Counted from the stretch's first letter, positions 34,251-43,400 are shown. The stretch: DNA of 64,000 nt from an uncultured Collinsella sp. (GCA_937950325.1 CALFDJ010000035.1:1-64000); one strand, 5' to 3'. Numbers and translations are program-made. The notes: generated by a model from the sequence alone, not told the origin.

Positions 34251-35648
34251 TTAGGCTCGCTCGATGAAGGCCTTGTAACCGCGATATGCCTCGTAGATGT
34301 CGGCCTTGTTGGCGACCTCCCACAGGGCGTGCATGGACAGGACGGCAACGCCGGAGTCGATGACGTTCATGCCGTACTTGGCCATGATGTAGGCGATGGT
34401 GCCGCCGCCACCAGCGTTGACGCGGCCGAGCTCGCAGGTCTGGAAGTCCACGCCGGCCTCGTCCATGATGTCGCGGACGAGGGCCACATACTCGGCGTCG
34501 GCGTCGTTAGAGCCGCCCTTGCCGCGGCTGCCCGTGTACTTGTTAAAGCACAGGCCGCGACCCATGAAGGCGGCGTTCTTGGTCTCGAACTTGCCGGCAT
34601 AGCCCGGATCGAAGCCGGCGGACACGTCGGAGGAGAGCATACGGCTGCGGGCGAGCGCGCGGCGCAGAGCCAGCGGGCTGTCCTCGCCGGCGAGCATCAT
34701 GATCTCGGCGACGGTGTTCTCGAAGAAGCGACTCGTCATGCCGGTGGCACCCACGGAACCGATCTCCTCCTTGTCGACGATGAGCGTGATGCTCGTGCGC
34801 TCCACGTTGGTGACGTTGATCTGGGCGAGCATGGAGGGGTAGGCACAGACGCGGTCGTCATGGCCATAGCCCAGAATCATGGAGCGGTCGAGGCCCATGT
34901 CGCGGGCGGGGCCGGCGGGCACGACCTCGATCTCGGCGGAGAGGAAGTCCTCCTCCTCGACGTCGTACTGCTCCTTGAGGATATCCAGGAACATCTGCTT
35001 GACGGGCTCCTTGGGGGCGTCCTTGTCGTCCTCGTCAAACTTGACGGGGCGGCCGCCCACGATCACGTCGAGAATCTCGGCATCGACGGCGTCCTTGGCA
35101 GGTTTGGACATCTGCTCGCTCGAGAGGTGGATCAGCAGGTCGGAGATGGTAAAGACCGGGTCGTCCGCCTTGTCGCCGATATTGATGTCGACGGTGGTAC
35201 CGTCCTTTTTGCAGATGACGCCTACGAGTGCGAGCGGGGAGGCCACCCAGTGGTAGCTCTTGACGCCACCGTAGTAGTGCGTGTCGAGGTAGGCCATGTC
35301 GCCGGCCTCGAAGGCGGGGTTCTGCTTAAGGTCTAGGCGCGGCGAGTCCACGTGGGCGCCCAGGATGTTAAAGCCCTGCTCGAGCGGGGCGTTGCCCAGG
35401 TTGACGAGCATGAGGTCCTTGCCGTGATTGGCGGCGTACACCTTGTCGCCTGCCTTGAGCTCGCGGCCTTCGGCGATCACGGTCTCCAGGTCGACGTATC
35501 CCGCCTCCTCGGCCATCTTGATGCCGGTCTTGACGCACAGGCGCTCGGTCTTGTTCTCGCTCAAAAACTGCTTATAGCCGCGGCAAAGCTCCTCGAGCTC
35601 CTCGACTTGCTGTGGCGTGTACTTTTTCCATGCGCAGGGACGCTCCAT
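34251..35648 (-). CDS. M18 family aminopeptidase
   Basis: Zinc-dependent cytoplasmic aminopeptidase of family M18 (aspartyl aminopeptidase type), 465 residues. Metal and catalytic regions visible are GAHVDSPRLDLKQNP (His and Asp), VDKEEIGSVGATGM (catalytic Glu-Glu), GHDDRVC and the C-terminal ligand DSGVAVLSMHALWEV. Its length and the KEEIGS block favour the bacterial ApeA-like branch. ATG at 35648 follows AAAGGAG by 9 nt. The frame is open to 35864 without a start site support. It is divergent from polA. Confidence 0.92.
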   Translation of the reverse strand: MERPCAWKKYTPQQVEELEELCRGYKQFLSENKTERLCVKTGIKMAEEAGYVDLETVIAEGRELKAGDKVYAANHGKDLMLVNLGNAPLEQGFNILGAHVDSPRLDLKQNPAFEAGDMAYLDTHYYGGVKSYHWVASPLALVGVICKKDGTTVDINIGDKADDPVFTISDLLIHLSSEQMSKPAKDAVDAEILDVIVGGRPVKFDEDDKDAPKEPVKQMFLDILKEQYDVEEEDFLSAEIEVVPAGPARDMGLDRSMILGYGHDDRVCAYPSMLAQINVTNVERTSITLIVDKEEIGSVGATGMTSRFFENTVAEIMMLAGEDSPLALRRALARSRMLSSDVSAGFDPGYAGKFETKNAAFMGRGLCFNKYTGSRGKGGSNDADAEYVALVRDIMDEAGVDFQTCELGRVNAGGGGTIAYIMAKYGMNVIDSGVAVLSMHALWEVANKADIYEAYRGYKAFIERA

Positions 35649-35814
35649 GACGCAGGCTCCTTTCGGATCGATCGTGCTGGTTGATGTACCGTGAGCCATC
35701 GTATCACGCGCGGGCTCACGGTGGCGGGGGAGCTTGATGTGAGGTGGCCGCGGGGCGGGGAGCGTGTAAACTGGAGTGAGCAAACCGTGCCCAGCCCAAA
35801 GCGAGGTATTTAAT

Positions 35815-38562
35815 ATGTCTGACAAGCGCCGCACTTTTGCCGTTATCGACGGCAACTCGCTCATGCACCGCGCCTTTCACGCCGTGCCGCCGACCATGAA
35901 CGCGCCGGACGGTCGCCCCACCAACGCGATCTTTGGCTTTCTGAACATGTTTCTTAAGATGATTGATGCCTTTAACCCCGACGGTGTGGTCGTGGCGTTT
36001 GACAAGGGTAAGCCGCGCGTGCGCATGGAGATGCTGCCGCAGTATAAGGCGCAACGCCCGCCCATGGACCCCGATCTGCATGCGCAGTTCCCTATGATTA
36101 AGGAGCTGCTCACCGCGCTCAACGTGCCGATTCTGCAGTCCGAGGGCTGGGAAGGCGACGATATCCTGGGAACCATGGCGCGCCTGGGTGAAGAGGCCGG
36201 CTGTGACATGCTGCTGGTGACCGGTGATCGCGACATGTATCAGCTTGTTACCGAGCACGTCAACGTGGTCTCGACCCGTAAGGGCCTGTCCGACGTAGCG
36301 ATTATGACGCCCGAGAGCGTGGATGACCTGTATCACGGCATTACGCCGGCGCTTGTGCCCGATTTTTACGGTCTGAAGGGCGACACGTCGGATAACATCC
36401 CCGGCGTACCGGGCATCGGCCCCAAAAAGGCGAGTGCGCTCATTGCGAAGTACGGTAGCCTGGACGAAGTCATCGCGCATGCCGACGAGGTCAAGGGCAA
36501 GATGGGCGAGAACCTGCGTGCACACATCGATGACGCACTACTGAGCCGCAAGGTTGCGACAATTCGCACCGATGCGCCCGTCGAGCTCGACTTTGAGGCG
36601 ACGTCCTTCCCGGCGTTTTCTGCCGATGAGGTTTCCGCGGCGCTGGGTACGCTTGGTATCACCGCCATGCAGAACCGTTTCTTGGCGCTGATCGGCGGCG
36701 AGAGCGGGGCTGCTGCCTCCAGTGTGTTTGAGATACCTGCTATGGTTCGCTCAGCCGCCGGCGATGCTGACGCGCTTGGTGCCGTTGCGGCTGAGGTCTC
36801 CCGCGCGATTGATGCCGGCGAGTGGGTTGCCGCCGTGGTGGACGACGACAAGGAAGAGGGCGCGCTCTTTGGACTGACGCGCACGCTGTGGCTGGCGACG
36901 TCCAAGGGCCTGTTCGCGCTCGAGGAGGGCGACAGCTGTGCGGCGGCTGAGGTTGAGGGCTTCAACTTCGTCCACGGCGTGATTGCCGGCGTGCTCGCGC
37001 GTCTGTTTATGGAGGGTCGCGTGGCGAGCCCGGATATGAAGGCGCTGTTGCACGAGCTTTCGCCCATCGATTCTTCTGAGCCCGAGCTTATGGACCCGCT
37101 GGCAGTCGATTCCACGCGCATCTTCGATACCGTGGTTGCCGCCTACCTGCTGGATTCCGACCGCTCCGAGTTCGATGAGGCGTATCTGGCCGATACCTAT
37201 CTGCAGATGGCGCTGCCTGCGGCGCGCGGTGCAGAGGGTGCCGGCGAGGACGCCCCCGCGCCCGCCGCTCGCACGGCGGCCTTAACGCTGGCGCTGGTCG
37301 CACCGCTGCGCGACCGCATGGCCCGTGAGAACGCCACCAACGTGTTCGACGGCATCGAGATGCCGCTTGTGCCGGTGCTTGCCAAGATGGAGCGCGCGGG
37401 CATGCTCGTAGACCCCGACCGTCTGCATAGTCTGTCCGAGGGCCTGGCGACTCAGATTGCCGAGGTCGAGCGCAGCATTCGTGACCTGGCGGGTGACGAG
37501 ACCTTTAATATTGGCAGTCCCATGCAGCTGTCGCATGTGCTCTTTGATGTGATGGGGCTTCCGACCAAGGGCCTCAAGAAGACTAAGCGCGGCTATTATT
37601 CGACCAACGCCAAGGTGCTGAGTGACCTTGCCCGCGACCACGAGATCGTGCGCCTGATTTTGGACTGGCGTGAGAAGTCCAAAATCAAGTCCACCTATCT
37701 GGACACGCTGGGCCCGCTACGCCGTGGTGACGGTCGTGTGCACACTACGTACAACCAGACCATCACAGCAACGGGGCGTCTGTCCTCGAGCGACCCGAAC
37801 CTGCAGAACATCCCGACGCGCTCGGAGCTGGGTCGTACCGTCAAGACGGCGTTTTCGGCAGGCGAGGGAAGCGTCTTTTTGGCGGTGGACTACTCGCAGA
37901 TCGAGCTGCGTCTGCTGGCGCATCTCTCGGGTGACGAGCACTTGGTGCGCGCCTTTAACGAGGGCGAGGACTTCCATGCCGAGACGGCGGCGCGCGTGTT
38001 TGGCGTTCCCGTGTTCGAGGTAACGCCCGACCTGCGCAGTCGCGCCAAGGCCGTGAACTTTGGCATCGTGTATGGTCAGCAGGCTTACGGCCTGTCGCAG
38101 TCGCTGCATATCTCGATGGCCGAGGCACGCGACATGATCGACCGCTACTACGAGGCCTACCCGGGCGTGCGTACGTTCCTCGACAACGTAGTGGCGCGCG
38201 CCAAGCAGACGGGCTACGCCGAGACCATGTATGGCCGCAGACGCCATATTCCCGAGCTCAAGGCCAAAAACCCGCAACTCCGCGGCTTTGGCGAGCGCAC
38301 GGCCATGAACCATCCCATGCAGGGCACCGCCGCCGACATCATCAAGATCGCGATGGCCCGCGTAAGCCGCCGTCTGGAAGAGGAGGGCTTTGCCGCCCAC
38401 ATGATCTTGCAGGTACACGACGAACTGGACTTTGAGTGCCCCATCGACGAAGTCGAGCGCCTAACCACCATGGTCCGCGACGTCATGGAGCACGTCGTAG
38501 ACCTCCGCGTCCCCCTAATCGCCGAAGCCAGCACCGGCATAACCTGGGCCGACGCTAAATAG
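35815..38562 (+). CDS. polA: DNA polymerase I
   Basis: PolA fills gaps and removes RNA primers. The 915-residue product has the 5' nuclease domain (about 1-290, with DGNSLMHRAF, EGWEGDDILG and LKGDTSDNIPG), a middle domain (about 310-520) and the polymerase domain. Polymerase motifs are TGRLSSSDPNLQNIP, motif A DYSQIELRLLA with Asp692, the O-helix RAKAVNFGIVYG and motif C QVHDEL with Asp869. The middle domain lacks the DxE exonuclease residues, so proofreading is probably absent, as in Bacillus and Thermus. ATG 35815 follows GCGAGG. Confidence 0.96.
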   Translation: MSDKRRTFAVIDGNSLMHRAFHAVPPTMNAPDGRPTNAIFGFLNMFLKMIDAFNPDGVVVAFDKGKPRVRMEMLPQYKAQRPPMDPDLHAQFPMIKELLTALNVPILQSEGWEGDDILGTMARLGEEAGCDMLLVTGDRDMYQLVTEHVNVVSTRKGLSDVAIMTPESVDDLYHGITPALVPDFYGLKGDTSDNIPGVPGIGPKKASALIAKYGSLDEVIAHADEVKGKMGENLRAHIDDALLSRKVATIRTDAPVELDFEATSFPAFSADEVSAALGTLGITAMQNRFLALIGGESGAAASSVFEIPAMVRSAAGDADALGAVAAEVSRAIDAGEWVAAVVDDDKEEGALFGLTRTLWLATSKGLFALEEGDSCAAAEVEGFNFVHGVIAGVLARLFMEGRVASPDMKALLHELSPIDSSEPELMDPLAVDSTRIFDTVVAAYLLDSDRSEFDEAYLADTYLQMALPAARGAEGAGEDAPAPAARTAALTLALVAPLRDRMARENATNVFDGIEMPLVPVLAKMERAGMLVDPDRLHSLSEGLATQIAEVERSIRDLAGDETFNIGSPMQLSHVLFDVMGLPTKGLKKTKRGYYSTNAKVLSDLARDHEIVRLILDWREKSKIKSTYLDTLGPLRRGDGRVHTTYNQTITATGRLSSSDPNLQNIPTRSELGRTVKTAFSAGEGSVFLAVDYSQIELRLLAHLSGDEHLVRAFNEGEDFHAETAARVFGVPVFEVTPDLRSRAKAVNFGIVYGQQAYGLSQSLHISMAEARDMIDRYYEAYPGVRTFLDNVVARAKQTGYAETMYGRRRHIPELKAKNPQLRGFGERTAMNHPMQGTAADIIKIAMARVSRRLEEEGFAAHMILQVHDELDFECPIDEVERLTTMVRDVMEHVVDLRVPLIAEASTGITWADAK

Positions 38563-38599
38563 GGAAGCATCCACAATTCCAAAGTAACCAAAACCAGAG

Positions 38600-38632
38600 G
38601 GGGGCTCCTTGCCAACAAGGAGCCCCCTTCAT
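38600..38632 (+). terminator. Terminator after polA
   Basis: GGGGGCTCCTTG (38600-38611) pairs with CAAGGAGCCCCC (38616-38627) around CCAA, then TTCATT. A 12-bp GC-rich stem; the T-tract is short. Confidence 0.7.
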
Positions 38633-38697
38633 TCCAAAAAAATCAGCCAAGTATCTAGACGCCAAGACGCCATCCAGGCGGCAAGCAAGTCACCGCA

Positions 38698-38827
38698 GGA
38701 CCTGGCCGGGCGAGGCGGGTAAGTTTTTCGTAGATTCCGCACGAGCCGGAAAGCACTTAATGTGCTTTCCGAGCGAGCCCAGGACCTGACCGAGCGAAAA
38801 ACTTACCCGCCTCGCCCGGCCAGGTCC
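38698..38827. repeat. 130-nt palindrome with perfect 33-bp arms and nested hairpin
   Basis: The left arm (38698-38730, starting GGACCTGGCCGGGCGAGGCG) is perfectly complementary to the right arm (38795-38827). The 64-nt centre contains a 9-bp hairpin GGAAAGCAC-TTAAT-GTGCTTTCC (38748-38770) and a degenerate direct copy of the left end, AGGACCTGACCGAGCGA (38781-38797). It lies between convergent polA and HAD genes, 11 nt beyond the HAD stop. The perfect arms suggest recent origin or strong constraint. Confidence 0.88.
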
Positions 38828-38838
38828 GATGAGCTACG

Positions 38839-39666
38839 TTAACGAGCCGCCAAGATGGCGTCGATGAGCGTCAGTACGCCCCCGTCGTTGTTGCTCGGAA
38901 TGCGCCACTTGGCGTGCGCGTTCATGTGCTCCTCGGCATTGTCTACGATAAAGCTGTGACCGACGCGCTCCAGCATGGGGATGTCGTTGTACGTATCGCC
39001 CACGGCGGCGGCGTCGGCAATATCGATGCCCAGGTGTTCGCACAGGTGCGCGACGCCGGCGCCCTTGTCGACGCCCAGGTTCATAAAGTCGATCCACTCG
39101 CGCCCGGCGTTGGTGACGTAGAGCTTGTCCGAGAACTCGGGACTATAGGTCTCGCGGAAAGCGGGCTCGGCGTCGTAGCCGGGGAAGAAGACCGAAATCT
39201 TGTTGGACTCGAAATCAATGCCATCAAAGCTGTCGACGTAGTTGATTGTGTTGTAGTAGACGCTGATCTCGTCGTGGTATTGATGGTCGCGGGCAAGCAC
39301 GTAGAACTCGTCGAAGCAGCAAAGGACGGGGACAGCGCGCGGATCCTCCGAGGCACGGCTCAAGACCTGCTGATACAGCTCCACGTCAATAGTGCTCTTA
39401 TAGATATAGCTGCCGCGATAGATCACGCACGCTCCGTTGTCGGGACAAAAGGCGAGGCGGTTCTTGACGCCCTCGAACATCTCCTCGAGCTTGGGGGCGG
39501 GACGTCCGCTGGCGGGGCAGAATACGATGTCGGCGTCGGCGAGCTTGTCTAGGCGCTCATCAAGACCCTGGGGCAGCACGCGCTCGTCGGTCAGCAGCGT
39601 CTTGTCCATGTCGACGGCGAGAATCTTAATGTTTCCGATATTGGCGTCCGATTCGTAAGTTTGCAT
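38839..39666 (-). CDS. Cof-type HAD family hydrolase
   Basis: HAD phosphatase of the Cof/IIB subclass, 275 residues, probably acting on a sugar phosphate or similar metabolite. Motif I is AVDMDKTLLTDE with a nucleophilic Asp followed by DxD-type Asp, motif II is the PASGRP serine region, and the C-terminal motif III/IV is DKGAGVAHLCEHLGI with GDTYNDIPML. The middle insert (about 85-190) is the C2 cap. The start at 39666 follows GAAAGG. It is convergent with polA. Confidence 0.88.
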   Translation of the reverse strand: MQTYESDANIGNIKILAVDMDKTLLTDERVLPQGLDERLDKLADADIVFCPASGRPAPKLEEMFEGVKNRLAFCPDNGACVIYRGSYIYKSTIDVELYQQVLSRASEDPRAVPVLCCFDEFYVLARDHQYHDEISVYYNTINYVDSFDGIDFESNKISVFFPGYDAEPAFRETYSPEFSDKLYVTNAGREWIDFMNLGVDKGAGVAHLCEHLGIDIADAAAVGDTYNDIPMLERVGHSFIVDNAEEHMNAHAKWRIPSNNDGGVLTLIDAILAAR

Positions 39667-39808
39667 AAAAGCGAGCCTTTCGTTTCGAGATTGTTTCAGA
39701 CGTTATAGCCATCAATTCGTAGTCGGGCGTATTTTCGCAGGAACGGAGCGTATTTGCACCACGCTTCACAAAGTAATGAAAAAACTTTTCAGAAATTTGA
39801 ATTTGTCG

Positions 39809-39836
39809 CTTGTGCTGCGGGCACTTTAGCGTAATA
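39809..39836 (+). promoter_or_regulatory. Putative argG leader promoter
   Basis: TTGTGC (39809-39814), 16-nt spacer, TAATAT (39831-39836). Transcription would start near 39843, about 98 nt before the leader peptide start at 39941 and 378 nt before argG. Confidence 0.55.
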
Positions 39837-39940
39837 TAGCGACCATCGAAAACGGAGACGGAAAAACAACCGCTTACCGAGGAAAAGGTACCGTTTACGA
39901 TATTAGAATTGCGCCCGGCGATAGGTGAAAGGAGAGGCAG

Positions 39941-40015
39941 ATGCAGTTCGTAACGATCATCACCACTGCAGACAATGCCATCCGACGCCAGCGCGCAATT
40001 TCCCGACGACGATAA
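39941..40015 (+). CDS. Putative arginine-rich leader peptide of argG
   Basis: A 24-codon frame begins at ATG 39941 behind GAAAGGAGAG (39927-39936) and ends TAA 40013-40015. Its product starts MQFVTIITTADNAI and ends RRQRAISRRR: six of the last ten codons are Arg, four of them CGA, a codon rare in the neighbouring genes, with three in a row before the stop. This is the design of amino-acid attenuators (ribosome stalls when the cognate charged tRNA is scarce), here upstream of an arginine biosynthesis gene. Pairings downstream can exclude one another, see 40002-40126. No homologue search was possible. Confidence 0.7.
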   Translation: MQFVTIITTADNAIRRQRAISRRR

Positions 40016-40126
40016 CAATCGTCTCTGTCCGCATGGGGCGAATTGCCTCAACAGAGTCATTTTGAGGTCGTTGGGTTTTAGCACGACATTGCTGCATGTT
40101 TCTAGGGCATGTATGTGCTGATTTTT
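40002..40126 (+). promoter_or_regulatory. Attenuator-like hairpin region of argG
   Basis: By eye, these pairings are possible: the Arg-codon run CCCGACGAC (40002-40010) with GTCGTTGGG (40067-40075), followed by TTTTA; CTCTGT (40023-40028) with ACAGAG (40051-40056); CCTCAA (40046-40051) with TTGAGG (40062-40067); and a terminator-like stem AGCAC...CATG with CATG...GTGCT (40080-40119) followed by ATTTTT (40121-40126). The second and third share a base and the first and third share a base, so alternatives exist. A ribosome stalled on the Arg codons would block the first. Folding energies were not computed. Confidence 0.55.
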
Positions 40127-40220
40127 GCTATTTAACCTGATATTGCACGGTATATGACCTTGAAATGACTTGCAACTGACCGATGTTCTAACTAGCTACC
40201 AAGGGCGAAAGGAAACAGCC

Positions 40221-41447
40221 ATGAGCAAGGAAAAAGTCGTTCTCGCATATTCCGGTGGTCTTGATACATCCGTATGTGTCAAGTGGCTCCAGGACGAGAA
40301 GAATCTCGATGTCGTTTGTGTCTGCGGCAACGTGGGCCAGGAAGAGACCGGACTGGATGCCAAGAAGCAGAAGGCGCTCGACCTGGGCGTTCTCGATTGC
40401 CAGGTGCTCGACCTGCGCGACGAGTTCTCCGATGAGTTCCTGACCAAAGCCATTGCAGCAAACTCCATGTACGAGAACAAGTATCCGCTGCTCTCCGCCC
40501 TGTCTCGCCCGCTGCTTGCCAAGAAGCTTGTTGAGGTCGCCCACGAGTTTGGCGCGACCTACGTCGCCCACGGCTGCACCGGCAAGGGTAACGACCAGGT
40601 CCGTTTTGAGGCCGCCGTCAAGGCCCTCGACCCCGAGCTCAAGGTTATCGCCCCGGTTCGCGAGTGGGACCTGAAGTGTCGCCCCGACGAGGTCGCCTAT
40701 GCCCACGCCCACAACGTGCCGGTTCCCGAGGGTGCCAACGACAACCCCTACTCCATCGACGACAACCTGTGGGGTCGTGCCATTGAGTGCGGTCACCTGG
40801 AGGATCCCTGGAATGAGCCGCTCGACGACGCTTGGGTTATGACCAAGAATCCCGAGGACACCCCGGACACCCCGACCTACACCGAGATTGAGTTTGAGGC
40901 CGGCAAGCCCGTCGCCGTCGACGGCAAGAAGATGAAGCTCTCTGAGATCGTCATCGCCCTCAACAAGATCTCCGGCGACAATGGCTTTGGCCGTCTCGAT
41001 CTGGTCGAGGATCGCCTGGTGGGCCTTAAGAGCCGCGAGTGCTACGAGGTTCCCGGCGCCCTGACGCTCATCACCGCCCACAAGGCGCTCGAGGACATCT
41101 GCGTCGAGGGCGACCTGCTCAAGACCAAGATCAAGCTCGAGCAGGATTGGGCCACCGCCGTGTACAACGGCCAGTGGTACAGCCCGCTCAAGAACGCGCT
41201 CGATGCCTTTATGGCCGACACGCAAAAGTTCGTGACCGGCACTGTCCGTCTGAAGTTCTTTAAGGGCAACTGCCATGTCGTCGGCCGCAAGAGCCCCTTC
41301 AGCCTCTACGACTACGGTCTGGCTACCTACGACCGCGACACCACGTTTGACGAGAAGGCCAGCGCCGGCTTTATCGAGATCGATACGCTGTCGCTCAAGA
41401 CGTGGGCAAAGGTCCAGGGCCCCAGCTCTGCTGCTGCCCAGGCCTAG
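40221..41447 (+). CDS. argG: Argininosuccinate synthase
   Basis: ArgG condenses citrulline and aspartate with ATP to argininosuccinate. The 408-residue product has the PP-loop AYSGGLDTSV near the N-terminus, the citrulline/aspartate segments GNVGQEE, HGCTGKGNDQVRFE and the C-terminal tetramer region. ATG 40221 follows AAAGGA (40207-40212). It is preceded by an unusually long, 500-nt leader that carries a probable arginine leader peptide. argH lies 522 nt downstream. Confidence 0.96.
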   Translation: MSKEKVVLAYSGGLDTSVCVKWLQDEKNLDVVCVCGNVGQEETGLDAKKQKALDLGVLDCQVLDLRDEFSDEFLTKAIAANSMYENKYPLLSALSRPLLAKKLVEVAHEFGATYVAHGCTGKGNDQVRFEAAVKALDPELKVIAPVREWDLKCRPDEVAYAHAHNVPVPEGANDNPYSIDDNLWGRAIECGHLEDPWNEPLDDAWVMTKNPEDTPDTPTYTEIEFEAGKPVAVDGKKMKLSEIVIALNKISGDNGFGRLDLVEDRLVGLKSRECYEVPGALTLITAHKALEDICVEGDLLKTKIKLEQDWATAVYNGQWYSPLKNALDAFMADTQKFVTGTVRLKFFKGNCHVVGRKSPFSLYDYGLATYDRDTTFDEKASAGFIEIDTLSLKTWAKVQGPSSAAAQA

Positions 41448-41601
41448 CGCCTCCTTCCCTTGGTATCCGCGCGGCCCATCCGCGTGATACATAACGGGCG
41501 CACGGGGTCCCTACCTTTCGTTATGCTTGCTGACACTTCTTAACATCGGTGGCCCCTACGTTCCGCCCGCATATATGATGCCGCGTCTGCGGCTGAGTCC
41601 G

Positions 41602-41636
41602 AGCCCCGCCGGGGTTGTCCGGCGGGGCTCCTTCTA
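41602..41636 (+). terminator. Terminator after argG
   Basis: AGCCCCGCCGG (41602-41612) pairs perfectly with CCGGCGGGGCT (41619-41629) around GGTTGT, then CCTTCTAT. The stem is very stable but the T-tract is poor, so it may be partial. Confidence 0.6.
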
Positions 41637-41680
41637 TCAATTTGGCGGCTCTGTGCCTATATATATGAGGAGTATCCATT

Positions 41681-41851
41681 ATGTTCAATGCTATCGCGCA
41701 TGCTTTGCTTGCCCTCGCGCCCGAGTTCGATGCTGTAAGGGTCGAGGACGTTCCTATGAGCCTGAAGGCCTGGATCGATGGTTCGCAGGGCAACATCCGG
41801 AGGGAGACGTTGGGCGCCAAGTGCATGGTGCGTCACTTCTTTGCAAATTAG
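41681..41851 (+). CDS. Small ORF, 56 residues, between argG and argH
   Basis: ATG 41681 follows AGGAG (41669-41673) at 7 nt, and the frame runs 56 codons to TAG 41849-41851. The product begins MFNAIAHALLALAPEF, has an Ala/Leu-rich amphipathic start, one Cys and a basic C-terminus (GNIRRETLGAKCMVRHFFAN). It resembles no family I know. Its position between argG and argH, with a stop 118 nt before argH, suggests a co-transcribed small protein, or a leader that tunes argH. Codon use is similar to neighbouring genes. Confidence 0.5.
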   Translation: MFNAIAHALLALAPEFDAVRVEDVPMSLKAWIDGSQGNIRRETLGAKCMVRHFFAN

Positions 41852-41969
41852 CCACATGGCCCCGCGCGCGGCAGGGAGTGTGTAAAACTAGCGGTTGATA
41901 AATCGCTTTAGCGACAGGGCACATTGCTTTGGACGCTTGTTTTGGTATTTGGAGAAAGGAGACGGTTCC

Positions 41970-43400
41970 ATGGCTCTTTGGGGCGGTCGTTTTGAGGCGG
42001 GCGTGGCCGAGGTCACGCAGGAGTTTGGCGCGTCGCTGCCGGTCGACAAACATCTCTATAAGCAGGATATCGCCGGCTCTAAGGCGCATGCCAAGATGTT
42101 GGCCGCCCAGGGCATCATCAGTGCCGAGGACGAGCAGGCGATTGCCAAGGGCCTGACCGGAATCGAACAGGATATCGATGCCGGCAACTTTACCTTCGAC
42201 ATCAACGATGAGGACATTCATATGTCCATCGAGAGCGAGCTGACGCGTCGCATCGGCGAGGCTGGCAAGCGCTTGCATACCGGCCGTTCGCGCAACGACC
42301 AGGTGGCGACCGATACGCGCCTGGGCGTCAAGGCGCTGGCCAAGGAGCTCATGGAGGCCAATCTTGAGCTGCGCCATGTGCTGGTGGATGCGGCCAAGAA
42401 GTACGACAAGGTGATTCTGCCGGGCTACACGCATATGCAGCACGCTCAGCCCGTGCTGCTCTCGCATCATCTGCTGGCGTATTTCTGGATGTTCGCGCGC
42501 GACTTTACGCGCCTGAAGGCCGCCTTTGATGCCGCCGACAACTGCCCGCTTGGTGCTGCCGCGCTTGCCGGTACGAGCTATCCGCTCGATCGCCAGATGA
42601 CGGCTGCCGAACTTGGCTTTGCGGGCGTGATCCCCAACTCGCTCGATGCGGTTTCCGACCGTGATTTCCTGCTCGATCTGCATTACGCCGGATCCGTCAT
42701 GGCGATGCACCTGTCGCGTCTTTCCGAGGAGATCGTGCTGTGGTCGAGCTCCGAATTTGGCTTTATCACGCTTTCAGACTCCTACTCCACCGGCTCGTCT
42801 ATCATGCCGCAGAAGAAGAATCCCGACTTTGCCGAGCTTATCCGCGGCAAGAGCGGTCGCGTGTACGGCAACCTGGTGCAGCTGCTGGTAACCATGAAGG
42901 GCTTGCCGCTTGCTTATAACAAGGACTTGCAGGAGGACAAGGAGGGCGCGCTCGATACCGCCCATACGCTCATGCAGTGCCTGTCCGTTATGGCCGGAAT
43001 GATTTCGACTTGGACCGTCAACGAGGATGCCATGGCGCGCGAGTGCGGTGTGGGGCACCTTGCCGCCACCGATGTTGCCGATTACCTGGCCAAGCGTGGC
43101 CTGCCGTTCCGCGAGGCACATGCCGTGGTGGGCCATCTGGTCCTGATGTGCGAGAAGCGCGGCTGCAATCTTGAGGACCTGCCGTTTGAGGTGTTCCAGG
43201 AGGCAAGCCCGCTCTTTGAGCGCGACATTACCGAGGCGCTCGACATCCCGTCGATTGTCGCCGCGCGCACGACCGAGGGCGGCACCGCCCCTGCCGCCGT
43301 TGCCGTGCAGCTGCAGCGTGCCGAGGCGCAGCTCGTGGCCGACGAGGGCGTGTTTGGATCGCTGACTAAGGTCGTCGAGATGGGTCACGGGGCAAAGTAG
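41970..43400 (+). CDS. argH: Argininosuccinate lyase
   Basis: ArgH cleaves argininosuccinate to arginine and fumarate. The 476-residue product belongs to the fumarase/aspartase superfamily with the signature GSSIMPQKKNP (catalytic Ser loop), RSRNDQVATD and HMQHAQPV. ATG 41970 follows GAAAGGAG (41954-41961); the in-frame extension to 41895 lacks a start site. The rest of the arginine pathway is not in the window. Confidence 0.96.
   Translation: MALWGGRFEAGVAEVTQEFGASLPVDKHLYKQDIAGSKAHAKMLAAQGIISAEDEQAIAKGLTGIEQDIDAGNFTFDINDEDIHMSIESELTRRIGEAGKRLHTGRSRNDQVATDTRLGVKALAKELMEANLELRHVLVDAAKKYDKVILPGYTHMQHAQPVLLSHHLLAYFWMFARDFTRLKAAFDAADNCPLGAAALAGTSYPLDRQMTAAELGFAGVIPNSLDAVSDRDFLLDLHYAGSVMAMHLSRLSEEIVLWSSSEFGFITLSDSYSTGSSIMPQKKNPDFAELIRGKSGRVYGNLVQLLVTMKGLPLAYNKDLQEDKEGALDTAHTLMQCLSVMAGMISTWTVNEDAMARECGVGHLAATDVADYLAKRGLPFREAHAVVGHLVLMCEKRGCNLEDLPFEVFQEASPLFERDITEALDIPSIVAARTTEGGTAPAAVAVQLQRAEAQLVADEGVFGSLTKVVEMGHGAK

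Noticed and set aside
39626..40084. 152-codon - strand frame in the argG leader region
   Set aside because: No start signals and it would overlap the argG promoter, the leader peptide and the HAD gene start.
40188..41492. 434-codon - strand frame opposite argG
   Set aside because: Antisense shadow of argG; composition dominated by Leu/Val/Gly repeats typical of reversed GC-rich codons.
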